A stretch of 64,000 nucleotides of DNA from Litomosoides sigmodontis. Its lineage: Eukaryota > Nematoda > Chromadorea > Rhabditida > Onchocercidae. The DNA lies in NCBI GenBank assembly GCA_963070105.1, contig OY718807.1, forward strand, positions 5,305,001 through 5,369,000. Reading direction: 5' to 3'. Below are positions 32,205-44,091 of the stretch, in pieces (positions within the stretch are counted from its first letter, which is position 1; each line of letters begins with the position of its first letter). The notes under the pieces were generated by a model that had not been told where the DNA came from, searched no databases, and saw nothing but the letters and a program-made list of their open reading frames with translations. A program made the translations under genes and the position numbers.

Positions 32205-32610
32205 CTAACTAACTCTGTCTTTTCCTCCTCCTGAAATATGGTTCTAGAGATCAGAAAATCAGAAATGCGATGAATAGGCTATTTAAATTTAAGAGAACGA
32301 TGTAAGTGGATGAAGAATTCATGGGGACAGAACTCATATTTCTTTCAATAAATAATGTTAAGTAAGGAAAGAACGAAGGTAGGATACCTGTGGCATCACT
32401 TATGCTGCAGTTCTTCCGACCAGTTGTATTCATCGATGACAGACGTTCCGCAAGTTTCGTGGCATCCGGATCTAACTCTTGCGCATCCACCTCCGGAACA
32501 GCATTCCGTCTTCCACTGCGGCCCGAATTCACAAACCTCGTCATTTGATCGTCATCAACAGTGCTGCTTTTCGCTTGTGTTGTTGCATCATCCATTTCGC
32601 CCATTTTCAT
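32205..32610 (-). CDS. cAMP-dependent protein kinase inhibitor (PKI)
   Basis: Two exons: 32610-32388 and 32230-32205, phase 1 join; 82 aa (vertebrate PKI isoforms are about 70-78 aa). PKI binds the PKA catalytic subunit as a pseudosubstrate and exports it from the nucleus. Seen here: FVNSGRSGRRNAV, which matches the PKI pseudosubstrate core (SGRTGRRNAI) with Ala in the phospho-acceptor position and the upstream Phe, followed by ATKLAERLSSMN in the place of the leucine-rich nuclear export signal. The N-terminal 20 residues are acidic. A second ATG at codon 3 and a third at codon 6 are alternative starts. The short C-terminal exon (GGKDRVS) rests on splice sites alone. Family call is strong because the core motif is near-identical. 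Confidence 0.85.
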
Positions 32611-34882
32611 TGCATTTCAACGAGTTCGCAGCAATTATTATTACAATTATTGCCATCAAATAATCGAAATTTATTCCATGCAAAAAATGCAGCAAAATCA
32701 CCAAAGTACCGTAACGATCAACACGGTTAACCGACTTTTGAAAACTCCGTGAAAAAGGGAAATTTTATACGGCCACTTTTAACAAGAATATATTATGAGC
32801 GGTGATAGCGTTGAGTGGAGCGGTGTTGTAGAAAGCTAAGATGAGATGGATGCAAGGATGATGACGCGACCTTGCAGGTGCGAGGCAATTCGAATGCATC
32901 AGAAGACATGTGCAGCAAGTAACGGAAGAGAGATGCGGCGAGAAAGATGAAACGTGGAATGATTAAATTTGCATGGCAATATATCACGTAACGGTGATGA
33001 GGACGACAGGGGGAGGAAGTGACGTGAGAGGGTGCAACGGCAACAAACCCGAACCCACTACAGTACACAGAGGAGGTAAACACACAAATCAATATCGAAG
33101 AACGGCTGTACGGCTGTTGCGGTCCGATGACCGCATGCATCGTCGGTGATGTGATGTGGGAAATGGGAAAGGAGCGAGAGGGGTGCGTGACTGAAAACCG
33201 AGAGTGGGGGGGAGGAAGGTGGGGTTTGTTGCTTCTGAAGTGTCCTATTCGAGATCACTGACGTGTGCAAGGCAAGCAAGCATCCTAGCGCGTGTCACGC
33301 TTTTCGCAGTCGGGCACATCCTTTTGCATGCCGCGGTGACTTTGCTCCTGCTCCTCCTCCATTTGGTGCACAGTTTGAAAAGCTTCGTTTCAAATCTCCA
33401 CTCTTCAGACGTGCTGTTCTCCGTGTGAATTAAGCTCAAACTAATACTCTTCAAAATTGCCTCATCACGAGACTCTTCAACGTAAATGTGAAATTGTTAT
33501 TTCCTTTTTCAAATCGTAGCTACGACAGCTTAATTATTTTCAGTCTATGAAGTTCTTAGTGCGATGAAGCTGGTTTGTTTCATTGTTCGAAAAGATATCC
33601 CTTAATCGACAATTGTGAGAAGTGACTCGGTGAGGTTGAAAGAAGAGATTTTTGTTTTCATAATTTTAAAGTGAAATAGTAACGGAGGGATATCAATTAG
33701 CAGTGCGATGGATGATTTTATGGAACTGCGGAAGCGCTAAACTATAAAAGTATGCACACAAAGAGATACTGTAAATTATATTTCGCAGCTGTCGCACAGA
33801 AAAAGAAGGGAAGCATCAGAAGCCAACTGCTTGCGGGAAGCATTAACGATGCTAGCCTGAAACTGCAATTATTCTCAATTGAACAAAATTGCTAAGCAAA
33901 TTGTTGTTTAATTTGTTTTTGAGCGATGACGAACTGTGCACGAATTATTCAAACAGAGAAGTGATGCAGTTGAATAAGGAAAGGATAAGGTAATTTAAGT
34001 ATTTTGAGACTATGGAAATCGTAGCATACGACGCGTACTGAAACAGACAGTTGCACTGAAATGGAATTTGCAGACAGAGAAGTTTCTTGAAACTTTTAAT
34101 TTATTCCAGTCTTTTTTAAGGAAATCAATATTTCGAATTTTTGCAATTAAAAATCTTCCAATTTTCCACTGTTAAAGCCTTCCCTATGAACAAAGAAAGT
34201 TCAATTACAATAAGCGGAAAAAGTGGATTGAGCGCAATTTCTTAGAAAAATTACAAAATCAGTAAGGAAGAAATAGCAACGGTTGCTGGAAGGGACGATC
34301 CGCTCTGACCTCTCATGGTAGTTTCGCCTAAAATACAAATAGAGTTGAGAGAGCTGCGTTGTGTATTGTTGAAGAGTCCTCGGATAAAGGCTCAGATAAA
34401 GCATCCGAGATCGAGACGGCTAGAATGAACTCATTCCCTCGATAATCTATGGCTATATAAGACCGACGAGATAGCATTCAAGCTTGTCCGTCATAGCGCT
34501 GCGCCGTTATGCACTTATCACATCCAACAAGTGTCGGATCCGTTAGCATAGCAGTGAGCAATAAGAAAGTTTACTGAGTCCAAGTGCCACGGGATTTTCG
34601 GATATTTGGGCAGATAGCCAGCCATCCTTCCACTTGTCGTAATTTTCCGCATTAGCACTCAATTACAATGGCAACTCACCCAGACAGCTGTTAATGCTGC
34701 AACATAATTTCCCTTCTCATAATTTTAAGAAAGCACGAATTTTAAATGATTTATGAGATGATGAACTTCTGATGAGCGAGGAAAAGCTATCAGTGACGAA
34801 TGTATCGATCGAACATTACGTGAAATAAAAATGGTTAAAATTAGAAAAAAATAACTTATTTTGAGAAACAAATCTGAAGCAA
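32611..34882. other. Intergenic, upstream of PKI; locally GC-richer
   Basis: The 32800-33440 portion is visibly richer in G+C and CG dinucleotides than the surroundings, with G- and C-rich tracts (for example around 33205-33225). It lies just 5' of the PKI start, so it may be promoter and 5' UTR. ORFs on both strands in this portion (32793-33454) are composition artefacts with no motif. 33450-34880 is AT-rich with nothing supported. Confidence 0.45.
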
Positions 34883-35101
34883 ATGCAAATAAATCTTCTC
34901 ATATCGTTTCAATTGCTTTTTACTTCTAACAGAAAAGTCCCGGGCAACCTAGTTCTTCCGTACAGCTATTTTGAAAAAATGTGCTGTAAAAAAAATTTTT
35001 GTAAACAACTAGACCAAATTTTTAGCCAATTTCCTTCTGCTTCACAATTTGATGAGCTAATGAAGGCAATTACAGACGAAGGGATCAAAATTAATGGATA
35101 A
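34883..35101 (+). CDS. Possible small secreted peptide precursor
   Basis: A 72-residue ORF from ATG 34883 to TAA 35099-35101. The first 13 residues (MQINLLISFQLLF) resemble a signal peptide. The mature part contains CCKKNFC and an amphipathic helix (FDELMKAITDEGIKING). An acceptor-like TTCTAACAG occurs inside the ORF at 34931, so the second half might instead be an internal exon of an unseen gene. No family recognised. Confidence 0.33.
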   Translation: MQINLLISFQLLFTSNRKVPGNLVLPYSYFEKMCCKKNFCKQLDQIFSQFPSASQFDELMKAITDEGIKING

Positions 35102-35635
35102 GGCGTACTCAAACTTGCTATCCTCCACCAGTAACACATTGTGAGGAAGCGAAAATGCGCCTAATTAACAACGAATTCTCAATATGATTTTTAATTTACG
35201 CAAAATCAGTTACACAACAATTCATACCTTCGAAGAATTCACCGGAGGAATTTGCACATGCAAATTAACGGATAGTTTCAAAACATCCCTGTGCTATACG
35301 ACAATATTGTCATCGACACCTACTCTAATCCCTTTTGAACCTATTAGCTTAGCAGACAGTCCACAACTCCTCTTCCTGAAGATCATAGCCTGAGCAACAA
35401 ACCTCTCCGTCAAATATCAGGCCTTCGCTAACTGTTGGACAGTGCCAAAAGGAATACAATTAAATAAAACTGACAAATCTCACAGCGTTCTCTTTCTCTT
35501 TCAATTGTTTGCCTTCAAAAACTCTCCGCCTTATTCTTATCTATAAATTTACTTTGAGAGGCACTAATCAAATTAACTTCTTCACACCTAAAAAGAAAAG
35601 ATTGTTACTGTTATAGCATTCCATTAAATAATTTG

Positions 35636-35671
<36 letters not shown>

Positions 35672-37076
35672 ATTTAAGCAGCTTTAATTCATTAATTTAC
35701 ATAAGCGAAGAATTTAAAAGTGCTTGAATATTTGTGTTTCATTTAGTCCGCCGAAAACTTTTTCTTAAATATGACTGCATGCAATTGGCCTTCAATGTAA
35801 GCTAGTAAATTAAGGTTGCGCTAATTGCACACCTATTGTGTTTCACCACAGTAGTATCTCTGAAGTGCAGTACATTGCAAAACGAATGCACATTGAAGTG
35901 AAACCTAAAACTTTCTACTCGCCTTTAGTCAATGTGCTTCTTTAAATATCATCATAAAACAGCCGGTGTACGCCGAGCATTCAGCAGTCCTATTCCGCTT
36001 CGCTTTTTTCTTCCACAACCCAATCCTAATATCGATCATGTGATTCTGACCTAACACCTATCACCTCACCCCTACCGTTAACAGTGGCTAATTAATTACG
36101 TTTACTCTTCCAGATCACAGGTAAGCTTGAAGTTAAGTGATTTACATTTATCGTTGGCAGCAAATTCAAGGAAACAATATCTGTAAATTTTGATTAAACT
36201 GCTTTTTTATATAAATTAGATCATTTTTTTTCAGAAAAAATGAAGGCGCCTATAGCTGTAACGACAATTTTGCTAATGTGCTGCGACAGATTGAAGATGA
36301 AACTGAGAGAGATTTGGTTCTCAATTTTCTTTAAATCTTTCATTTCCAATTTAGACAATAAAAAATAATAGCCGGCAAATTCTAATCTGAAAAACTTTTT
36401 CTTTGACAATTTGTTGAACAATCTATTGCTTAAACGATAGGAAGAAAAGTGCCGCTTCTTCTGCAGCAATTTCTCACCTTTCAGCGACGACAACGTTTGC
36501 TCGACGGGCATCTGCGTGCTTTGAAGCGAGAATCTAAACGACGTGTACGCTTCCTTCAAAACTAATTAAAAAATTTTTTTATCTGACAGGGTGAGCCTTA
36601 CCAAGTGTGGCAGTTCGTTGTACATGCCATCCTTTCACGATGAAGCGAAATTGCAATTCATGCCACTGCTGTAAGAAAACAGTAAAGAAATCCACGCGAA
36701 ATGCTGCACTCCTTGAATTGACCATAAAATTTGATTTCGCTAATTCAAAGAAAGGCGAAATAAATTTCAGCAGAATCCATTGCCATATCAATTTATTCCA
36801 CAAAGTCGTTGTGTGAAACATGGAGTTTGTTGTCCTCATGCGGAACAGTCGGATCCTCAGTCCGTTCCGCTTTCCACTAATTTCAGTTTGACAAATTGCT
36901 TGCAGGAAAACTCATTCGGAAATCCTGCAAAGTTGTGCTTTTTTATTTTAAAACACTTTCAATTTAACATTAACTGCTCCTGCGAAATGTCAATTCTCCC
37001 ACGATATTGTAGAATTTGCTTTTAAACTTCAAATACTCCAACTCTCTAAATTCTAAACCTATTTTTCCTTTCAGAG
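35102..37076. other. Intergenic with (TA)n tract
   Basis: No exon with convincing splice context. A TA dinucleotide run is at 35641-35669. The ORFs on both strands at 36221-37025 have no recognisable features. Upstream exons of the gene ending at 37914 may lie here but were not found. Confidence 0.45.
35641..35669 (+). repeat. (TA)n microsatellite
   Basis: About 14 uninterrupted TA dinucleotides. Confidence 0.92.
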
Positions 37077-37914
37077 GCATACTCAACGATAAATGTTACC
37101 TTACGATTGAATTAGGTTGTTGCCTGGGTCGACTTATGCGTTTGGTACTAGCATCCGTAAAAGCACTGAAAGAATTGGAATTTGTCTCCGGCAATATGTA
37201 TCCGATGATAAGTAATGATATCGTGAGCTTTATCTGTAATTAGCCTTAGCTGCACCTCTTATCGTGTATGATCTACCGTAATTCTACAAGTAGAGACCAG
37301 AAATAATGCAAATTTTAGATGTATTTGAATGGACTGTATCTGAGGATGAAGTCGAACTATGTGGAATATCGCACTCTAAAAATGAAGCAGTCAGCTTCGG
37401 ACCACAAAGTATCACCACTTCCTGATGGAGGTGCTCAACTTCTACTAAGTTAGTTGTCTAACTCTACCAGTAAGAGAGAAGTCTTCCTATCCCACTTATA
37501 CTTGCTCCGCCTGGTCAGGTGTCATTTGAAATTGAACTTTTTAGTAGACAAATTAATTTACACTGTACGACCACAAGTCATCTGCTTATGTGGCATTCAT
37601 TAGTTACTTGCTTTTTCACACAATTAATCTATCCTGTAACTGTTAGAAGGGATAATTTGAAAAGTACCTAATTTCGATTACTTGAAATAATAGGGTAATC
37701 ATATAAGTCATGAACAGATCATATTCGAGATTTCAGGTGGTACCAATGATGAAGCGCATTGTGGTCTACGTGAACATGACATAGATGAGGTGAATAAACT
37801 GCCCCTTAAAGGAACCTCACACGACGGGATATCAACTGCAGTAAGCTTTTGCAATACTAACCAAATTTCAAAGCTTACATCTATCGAATTAAAAAAAAAT
37901 GTGCAGGAATAGTA
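37077..37914 (+). CDS. Unrecognised protein, acidic C-terminal part (5' end missing)
   Basis: Three exons join with matching phase: about 37077-37211 (donor GTAATG after MYPMI), 37319-37408, 37739-37840, then GAA and a stop at the acceptor near 37909-37914. The first exon encodes a hydrophobic/amphipathic stretch (CYLTIELGCCLGRLMRLVLA, then SVKALKELEFVSGNMYPM). The next two encode an acidic, soluble tail (FEWTVSEDEVELCGISHSKN, then NDEAHCGLREHDIDEVNKLP). I do not recognise the family. The consistent phases over two introns and the non-random composition argue for a real gene. The start codon and any exons before 37077 were not found. Confidence 0.45.
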
Positions 37915-37915
37915 C

Positions 37916-39747
37916 GAAGAAAGCTGTCAAATCACTTGAAAAAAATTTTCAGACATAAAACAATGTGTTGAGACTTTCATTTCGGTACACGAAAGGAATA
38001 TAATTGAGCTGAAATCACTCTTTTTCGCTCTCATCTCCCTTTTGCATGGTTCCCTCAATTCAAATTTTGTCGTCTACCAAGGTCAGATAACCGAGAATTC
38101 ATTCAAACTTGCAGTCCAAACTGGAAAGCGATTTCGAGCAGTACCGAACTCGAGAACATCGATTCCACATTAATTCCAAATGGGAAAGAGATGAATGAAA
38201 AAGATTGGAAAATAAGCAAAAGCTTTTTTTTCAAACCACAAAAATAGTTGTGGAAGGATTCTGTTGAATAAACTGGAAGGCACGAATTACTTGTAAAAAT
38301 AATAAATGTTAAAGTTACCTCTTCTACACGCTCACTTCTTTTCTATCTCTCCTCACTTTTCAATCTCTCTCGCACCGCAACCGGTGGATTCAGTACGTCG
38401 GGTGCTGTGCATTTTAAATGAGAGAACCATACCAGTAATACTTCGTCCACACCTCTTGCACCGATTTTATCATTGCTGAAACGATTGTGCGATTTCTGAG
38501 TGAACGAATTATTGGGAGAGAAATGGGCAATGGTCAGCAAAAAAAGATTAGGACGAAGCTTTTCTTTGGTGTTTCATGCGTTTTATTTACAGAAGCACTG
38601 CAGAGGCTCTCTTGGTGCTACTAAATTAGAGTCTCATCGCAAGGTACCTTTCTAAAACTTTATTAATGCTCCGTGCCAGAATGCCTCACGTCAAAAGCGT
38701 CGGAAATGTACAGACACGTGTTGAAGCATAGCTGAAGTAGCTTAGATGAACAAAAACTATTGGCTTTTTTGTTTGTAATGTGTTTCTGCTATCATTAATT
38801 CTCCAAATTAGGATGAAATAACAGTAAACCGTCAACATTTGGAAAAGGTTACCTCATTTGAGCAATTTTTAGTAATAATTATTTTTAGGCTTTAGGCAAT
38901 TATTTGAAATCGTATAAATGAGAGTATCAGAAAAAAAGCGAAGCTTATTTGCCATACACATTGCTAAGGAGGAATAGGCTGTAGAACAATACGTGTAAGT
39001 CCATGATTTTCTCACAAATACAAATAGTTCAAAATTGTTTAAATTATTTAAAAAGTGAGAATTGATGAAAGAGAGGAATGGAATGTGTTGTCGAGCATAA
39101 TGACACCGATGTAATGACTGACAGTAAATGAAAGGATAGAGGGGCAGTTGGTCAGAGAAACGTCACTGAACTTGAAGCAATATTATAATATTGTTTCATT
39201 ACGCTTCTTGATCGGTGTACGTGCGGCACTTACTAAGTTATCAAAGTTCGTAATTAAATAAAATTTATAGATTAGAACTGAAGTGTTATTTTAGGATGAC
39301 GTTCACGGAAACCTCATGCACTTATCAGACTGCATTTAAATTAGCTCCTTGCAATCTGAAAAGAAAATTTCAATTCCATCGTTTGTGTGAAGCGGCGGAG
39401 CAAAGCAATGGAAATTTCCACCGTCACCGCTTTAATCAACAAATTTCTTTCATTTCTTAGAGGAGCGTAACAGTGATAAAGTATTTAGCTCCTTCTTGGT
39501 TAAGGCGCTAAAGAGCAGCAAGTTCGTGGGGCCAAGTAGAAAGCCAAGTAGCCAAGCCACTCCTGCAATGATTTATCGTGACACATCCAAAGTGTAATCA
39601 GATTTTTTGAATATTTTTTTTCTTCTTTTGCTCTTTCTCTGCCTCAACGTTTACCACTACTCTTTATAGTAAACACTTCTCGTCTTATCTCTTATCACTA
39701 AATTTAACACAACCACTCATAACTAACATTTTGCAGCGCTCAGTTAA
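37916..39747. other. Intergenic, upstream of the Cys-loop channel gene
   Basis: AT-rich, no supported exons. The short minus ORF at 38343-38540 has no features. TTTGCAG at 39730-39736, just before the channel's ATG, is a likely spliced-leader acceptor. Confidence 0.5.
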
Positions 39748-42700
39748 ATGAATTTATATCGCACTCTTTTGGTACTAATGTATTCTCACGTTGTGCACGT
39801 AAGTGCACATTACCTTACGCAGGATGATTACGAACTGGTAAGGTGGTGTTCGTCTGTGACGTCAGAGAGATAAGAACCTATTTGTTGACAGTTTGGCAGT
39901 AGAAGAGAATTTGTGGGTAGTAGTTGGTTGCTGTGCCAGCAATCAGGCATATCATTTCACAATTTAAACTTTTGCATTAAGAAAACTCGTCGCAATGTAC
40001 ATTATTGATGCTTTCAAGGTAATGGCAAAAGTTCGGCAGAAACGTGAAGAAGTGAAGTTGCGATCTCACGCAGCGAGCGGTAGAAAAACATCGCTAAAAT
40101 TAGCGACACTGCCAAAAGCGCTTCAGTTGAAACAAAGGACAGAGGGGAATTGCAGAAGGAGTAATGATGATAGATTGGCTAAAGTAAGTAATCGCTAAGC
40201 ATCATTTCAGGATTACACAACACAAAAGTAGTAGTTGCAACTTTTAGAGCTTTTCCAATCATTTGTGATCGATCGTTCTCACTCATCAACGATCGCAAGA
40301 GAACGACCGATTAGCAAAATTCAGCAACAGTCCTACCGAACGGTCTACTAAGTGATCGTCGTGGGGGAGATCAATTAGAAAAGAAGGGAAGGATTGTGAT
40401 AATTCTCGCTAGGCCTCTTGCTACTTCACAAATGTTAATAGAACGGAATTTATTTCAAGTCAGTGCTAGAGCATTTGATGCTTTCATACGATCGTAAGAC
40501 GATACCGATGGCAGAAGGTGTTCGCGTAAAGGTTGATTTGATGGTTCAGGCTATTTCTAGCATATCTGAAATGACTGCAAGTTTTACCGCAGATGTGTTT
40601 TTTAGCCAAATCTGGCTCGATCCTGGATTGGCATTCGAAAATATCACCAAGTAATTATTTCCACTAATTAACTAATGGACGGAAAGTTTCAGAAATTCAA
40701 ATCGCCTCTTTTCTTAATTTATAAGGCTAATATTGCAGATGCTTGGCTAATTTAACCCTCAGCCATCGTACCATTGACGATATTTGGTTGCCCGACGTGT
40801 GTTTTCAGAATAGCAAATCAACGTTAGTGCACAGCAGTCCAACACCAAACATTTTCTTGCTGATCTATCCGAACGGCACAATTTGGGTCAATTATCGGGT
40901 TAAGGTAAGGCATCAGCAATTCACTCATCCTTCTTCACTAATTATTACTGACGAGGGAATTCATTTGTAGCACCCAGAAGGAATGCAAAAAAGTAACAAA
41001 ATTTAAAAAAGTAGCAAAGAATTTTTTGAAGAATCTCAAAGTTTTGTGTTTTCAACAAATCTGATAGCTTTAGGTAGAAGCGCCGTGTGAGTTGGACATG
41101 TCGTCATTCCCGATGGATGTGCAACGATGCACTATGACCCTTGAATCTTACTCTTTCAACGTTGCTCGGGTGCGACTAGATTGGTTCGAGACAGCTGTTA
41201 CGCTTGATTTACAGGTGTGCAACTGCTGCATGTTGAAATTTTACGAGTTGAACAGAGAAAATCTCTTCAATCTTCGATAAACCAATTTATCGAAGTTTGA
41301 AAGAAGCCACGCACTGCTGAGATGCAAGCATGCATGAGCAATTCGTATTTGTCGTCGAATTCTCTTCTCAAGAAATTCCCTCTCTCATCACACTTACTAC
41401 ACTGCTACGCCTGTGCTATAAATTAGCTAATGCACTCAATTTGTAGGGAAAGTTGCCGGACTTTGAATTAACACGTTATACGTGGCAAAAGCAACAGTTC
41501 TGCTATCCGGCAGGACAGTGGGATCAACTGAAAGTGACTTTTTACTTTCGCAGAACTTACGGCTATTACATTTTACAGCTATACATGCCGACTTACACGT
41601 CCGTCTTCATTAGGTATCCCTCTTCTTTGTCTCCATTTATTTAACTGAAGAAAGTTATGAAGAATTGTCATCTGTTTGCTCTTTGATCGGCTTGACTTTT
41701 CAATAAGCAATAAATAGCATTTAAAAAAAATTGTTCCTTAAAAACTTTTCAACTATTTATCAGTGAATTCGGTGTTGCAAGAGCGCACTCCTACATTTTT
41801 TTGCCAAAAAAAGATTTTATTTGTCAAAAAAAACGAGAAATTCAGAAAATAAATTCAAATTTCACACATAACCAGTCGTTTTCATTGATTTATATTAGCT
41901 GTCATTTACTAACGAAATTTTCTTGGCTTGCTAAAATTTCATTTAAATATAGGAAAAAATTCACAAATCTAATTGTCCTGCAGGAAGATTTCTCTCAAAA
42001 AAATGTTTTTTCCTATTACATAAACAGAGAGGTCGTGCTTTTCAACTTGAAATTGCTGAAGTAAACGATCTGAAAGATCAGTCTCAGTGGAAGCACAAGT
42101 GTAAGAAAGTTAAATAAATCTTCGTTGAGCAAACAACGATCCATCAACAAGGATAAATTCCCAACTAGCAAATTAACTCTCAATTTTTACAACTCTTCCT
42201 CAAAAAAAAAAAAAAAAACTGTTAATTGAAAATAGAAGAAAAAAGATTTATTTCTGAAGTGAAATTTAGATTAAATGTCATAAATCTTTTTAGTTATTGC
42301 ATTTGTTCATCATTTTATTTGAAACAATCATTTCATCAACTAAGTTTAACCGTCATAGAAAGTAGTCAGACAGTTTTTAAAAAAGAAGCTTGTTTTTTTA
42401 AGCTGGATAGCATTCTGGATGGATTCAAAGTGCTTACCTGGTCGAATAACGCTAGGTGTATCGTCACTGATGGCGCTTACATTTCAGGTCTTTCCATTTT
42501 TAGCATTGCAGTTTTTCATTTTTGATGGAAGTTAAACTGAATTAATTCTAGTCTCTCAGATGATGTAGGCTTATATTCCAGTACGGTAATGTGGCTCGAA
42601 GTTTACCAAAGGTTTCTTATGCAAAAGCGATGGACGTCTGGATATTTGCGTCCATAGTAAGCATTCCACCAAATTCAACCTAATTTTTCTTCCGCTATTT

Positions 42701-44091
42701 TTGTTAAATTCAAGAAAATCTGATGTTTCAGTTTTAAATTTCAGCGAGAAATTAATTGAATTCTCAATTTATTATGAAATTCCTCTTACTTTTAGGGCTT
42801 TATATTCTTCTCACTGATTGAATTGGCTGTTGTTGGACATGTGGACAAAAATGCAAATGAAAAGGATGACTGTCGGAGAGAGAGTTTTGATAAAATGAAA
42901 GGAAGGAAGAGTTGTACCAGATGTGACTATCAAGCAAGAGCACAGAAAAGGTAACATGGAAGTTTGAGCTAAAACTTATTTGCCAAACAGTTGGCTTAGG
43001 TGCCTTCTGTACAACAATCCATCGTCGAATTCAATTTCATTAATAATTTTCGCGGCAATCCATTCACAAACTTGACGCAAGTAATAATAACGTGAAAAAC
43101 ATTTTTCTTGTGCATCATTATTTTCTATTTTATTAAGACTATTGTTAACTGAAGCGGGGCGAAATAAGAGATCTATTGAACTAGACTAGTTGAAGTAAAC
43201 AATTAGAGATAAACCGACAATGTAATTTTGAAATTATTTCGAATTAATTAGTGTCGCCTGTTTTTGAGCTATATATCTGTTTGTAAGGCACATGAAGTGG
43301 ATTGTATAACAGATGAAGTGCCTGCTTCATTTGTACAATGACTGTAAGACAGAAATGAACTAGGGTATTCGAGCTGTCTGAGTTAGTATCAGAGCATACG
43401 AATGAATTAAATATTTGTCAGGGATAATAAAATTGATTTTAAAAGTTAGTAAGTGTTAAATAGCGGTTACATTTATGGAAACGTAAATTTAGGCATAAGA
43501 TATCATCGGAAGCATACAAAGTAACAAAGGATGGACAACAGAATGCTTACGATAGCAATTCGTTGAGTTCTGAGAGTATCTCGAAATGGTCGAAGTCCAA
43601 GTGGACAGGCGAAAGGGTTCTCTAACCATTCATTTCAAATGAGATTAGGCTTACAGCTGTGATAAGCAAATCATGCTGCTCTGTACGGACAGCTCATACA
43701 ACAGCCCTATCCTTATGAAGATAGCCTTCTTCTTCTATCGGTGGAATATACCGTACAGTTCTAGACTGATAGTCAGATAAGAAACGTGTAAATGGGTGGA
43801 GCGAACAACGGAAATTTTCAGTGTTTAGAATTTCCTACATCTCACCTCAACTTTAAGTGAAATTTCACTATTGTTATTAAAGTTAATAGGAGAAGTTTTT
43901 TGAAATGTCACATACTGTATTTTCAGATCGATAAACTCTCTCAATTGATTTTCCCACTATCATTCATATGCTTTAACTGCTTTTACTGGATATACTACAC
44001 CACGAAGTCATCGGAAAAAATGGCGAGGCTGCTGAATGATACTAACTTCACCGGCGGGTCTTTTGTAGTAACGCAGCAAAATATCGGATAG
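39748..44091 (+). CDS. Cys-loop ligand-gated ion channel subunit (anion-channel type)
   Basis: Eleven exons, all in phase: 39748-39837, 40019-40183, 40460-40650, 40739-40904, 41074-41214, 41447-41613, 42403-42487, 42582-42656, 42796-42950, 43493-43616, 43927-44091; 507 aa. Order of features: signal peptide ([14 protein letters not shown]); a basic Lys/Arg-rich segment (exon 2); ligand-binding domain with [21 protein letters not shown] and [20 protein letters not shown]; Cys-loop [15 protein letters not shown]; a second Cys region (QQFCYPAG); TM1 [22 protein letters not shown]2 [16 protein letters not shown]3 [20 protein letters not shown]; long basic cytoplasmic loop; TM4 [18 protein letters not shown]. 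It is closest in style to the nematode acetylcholine- or amine-gated chloride channels (acc/lgc groups); the ligand cannot be read from sequence. The M1-M2 linker reads PGR where anion channels usually have PAR. Confidence 0.93.
39857..39864 (+). promoter_or_regulatory. Palindromic CRE-type site TGACGTCA
   Basis: A full cAMP-response-element palindrome (CREB/ATF family) lies 20 bases into intron 1 of the channel gene. Use of the site is inference. Confidence 0.3.
40268..40311 (+). repeat. Imperfect inverted repeat (hairpin) in channel intron 2
   Basis: Arms ATCGATCGTTCTC and GAGAACGACCGAT pair at 12 of 13 positions around an 18-base loop. It lies in the intron between exons 2 and 3 of the channel gene. 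Function unknown. Confidence 0.6.

Noticed and set aside
32355..32752. Three overlapping + strand ORFs
   Set aside because: They are opposite to the PKI exon and its upstream region and have no splice context or motif.
32793..33454. Several 70-115 aa ORFs on both strands
   Set aside because: They follow the locally higher GC content, overlap each other in all frames, and show no domain or consistent splice sites.
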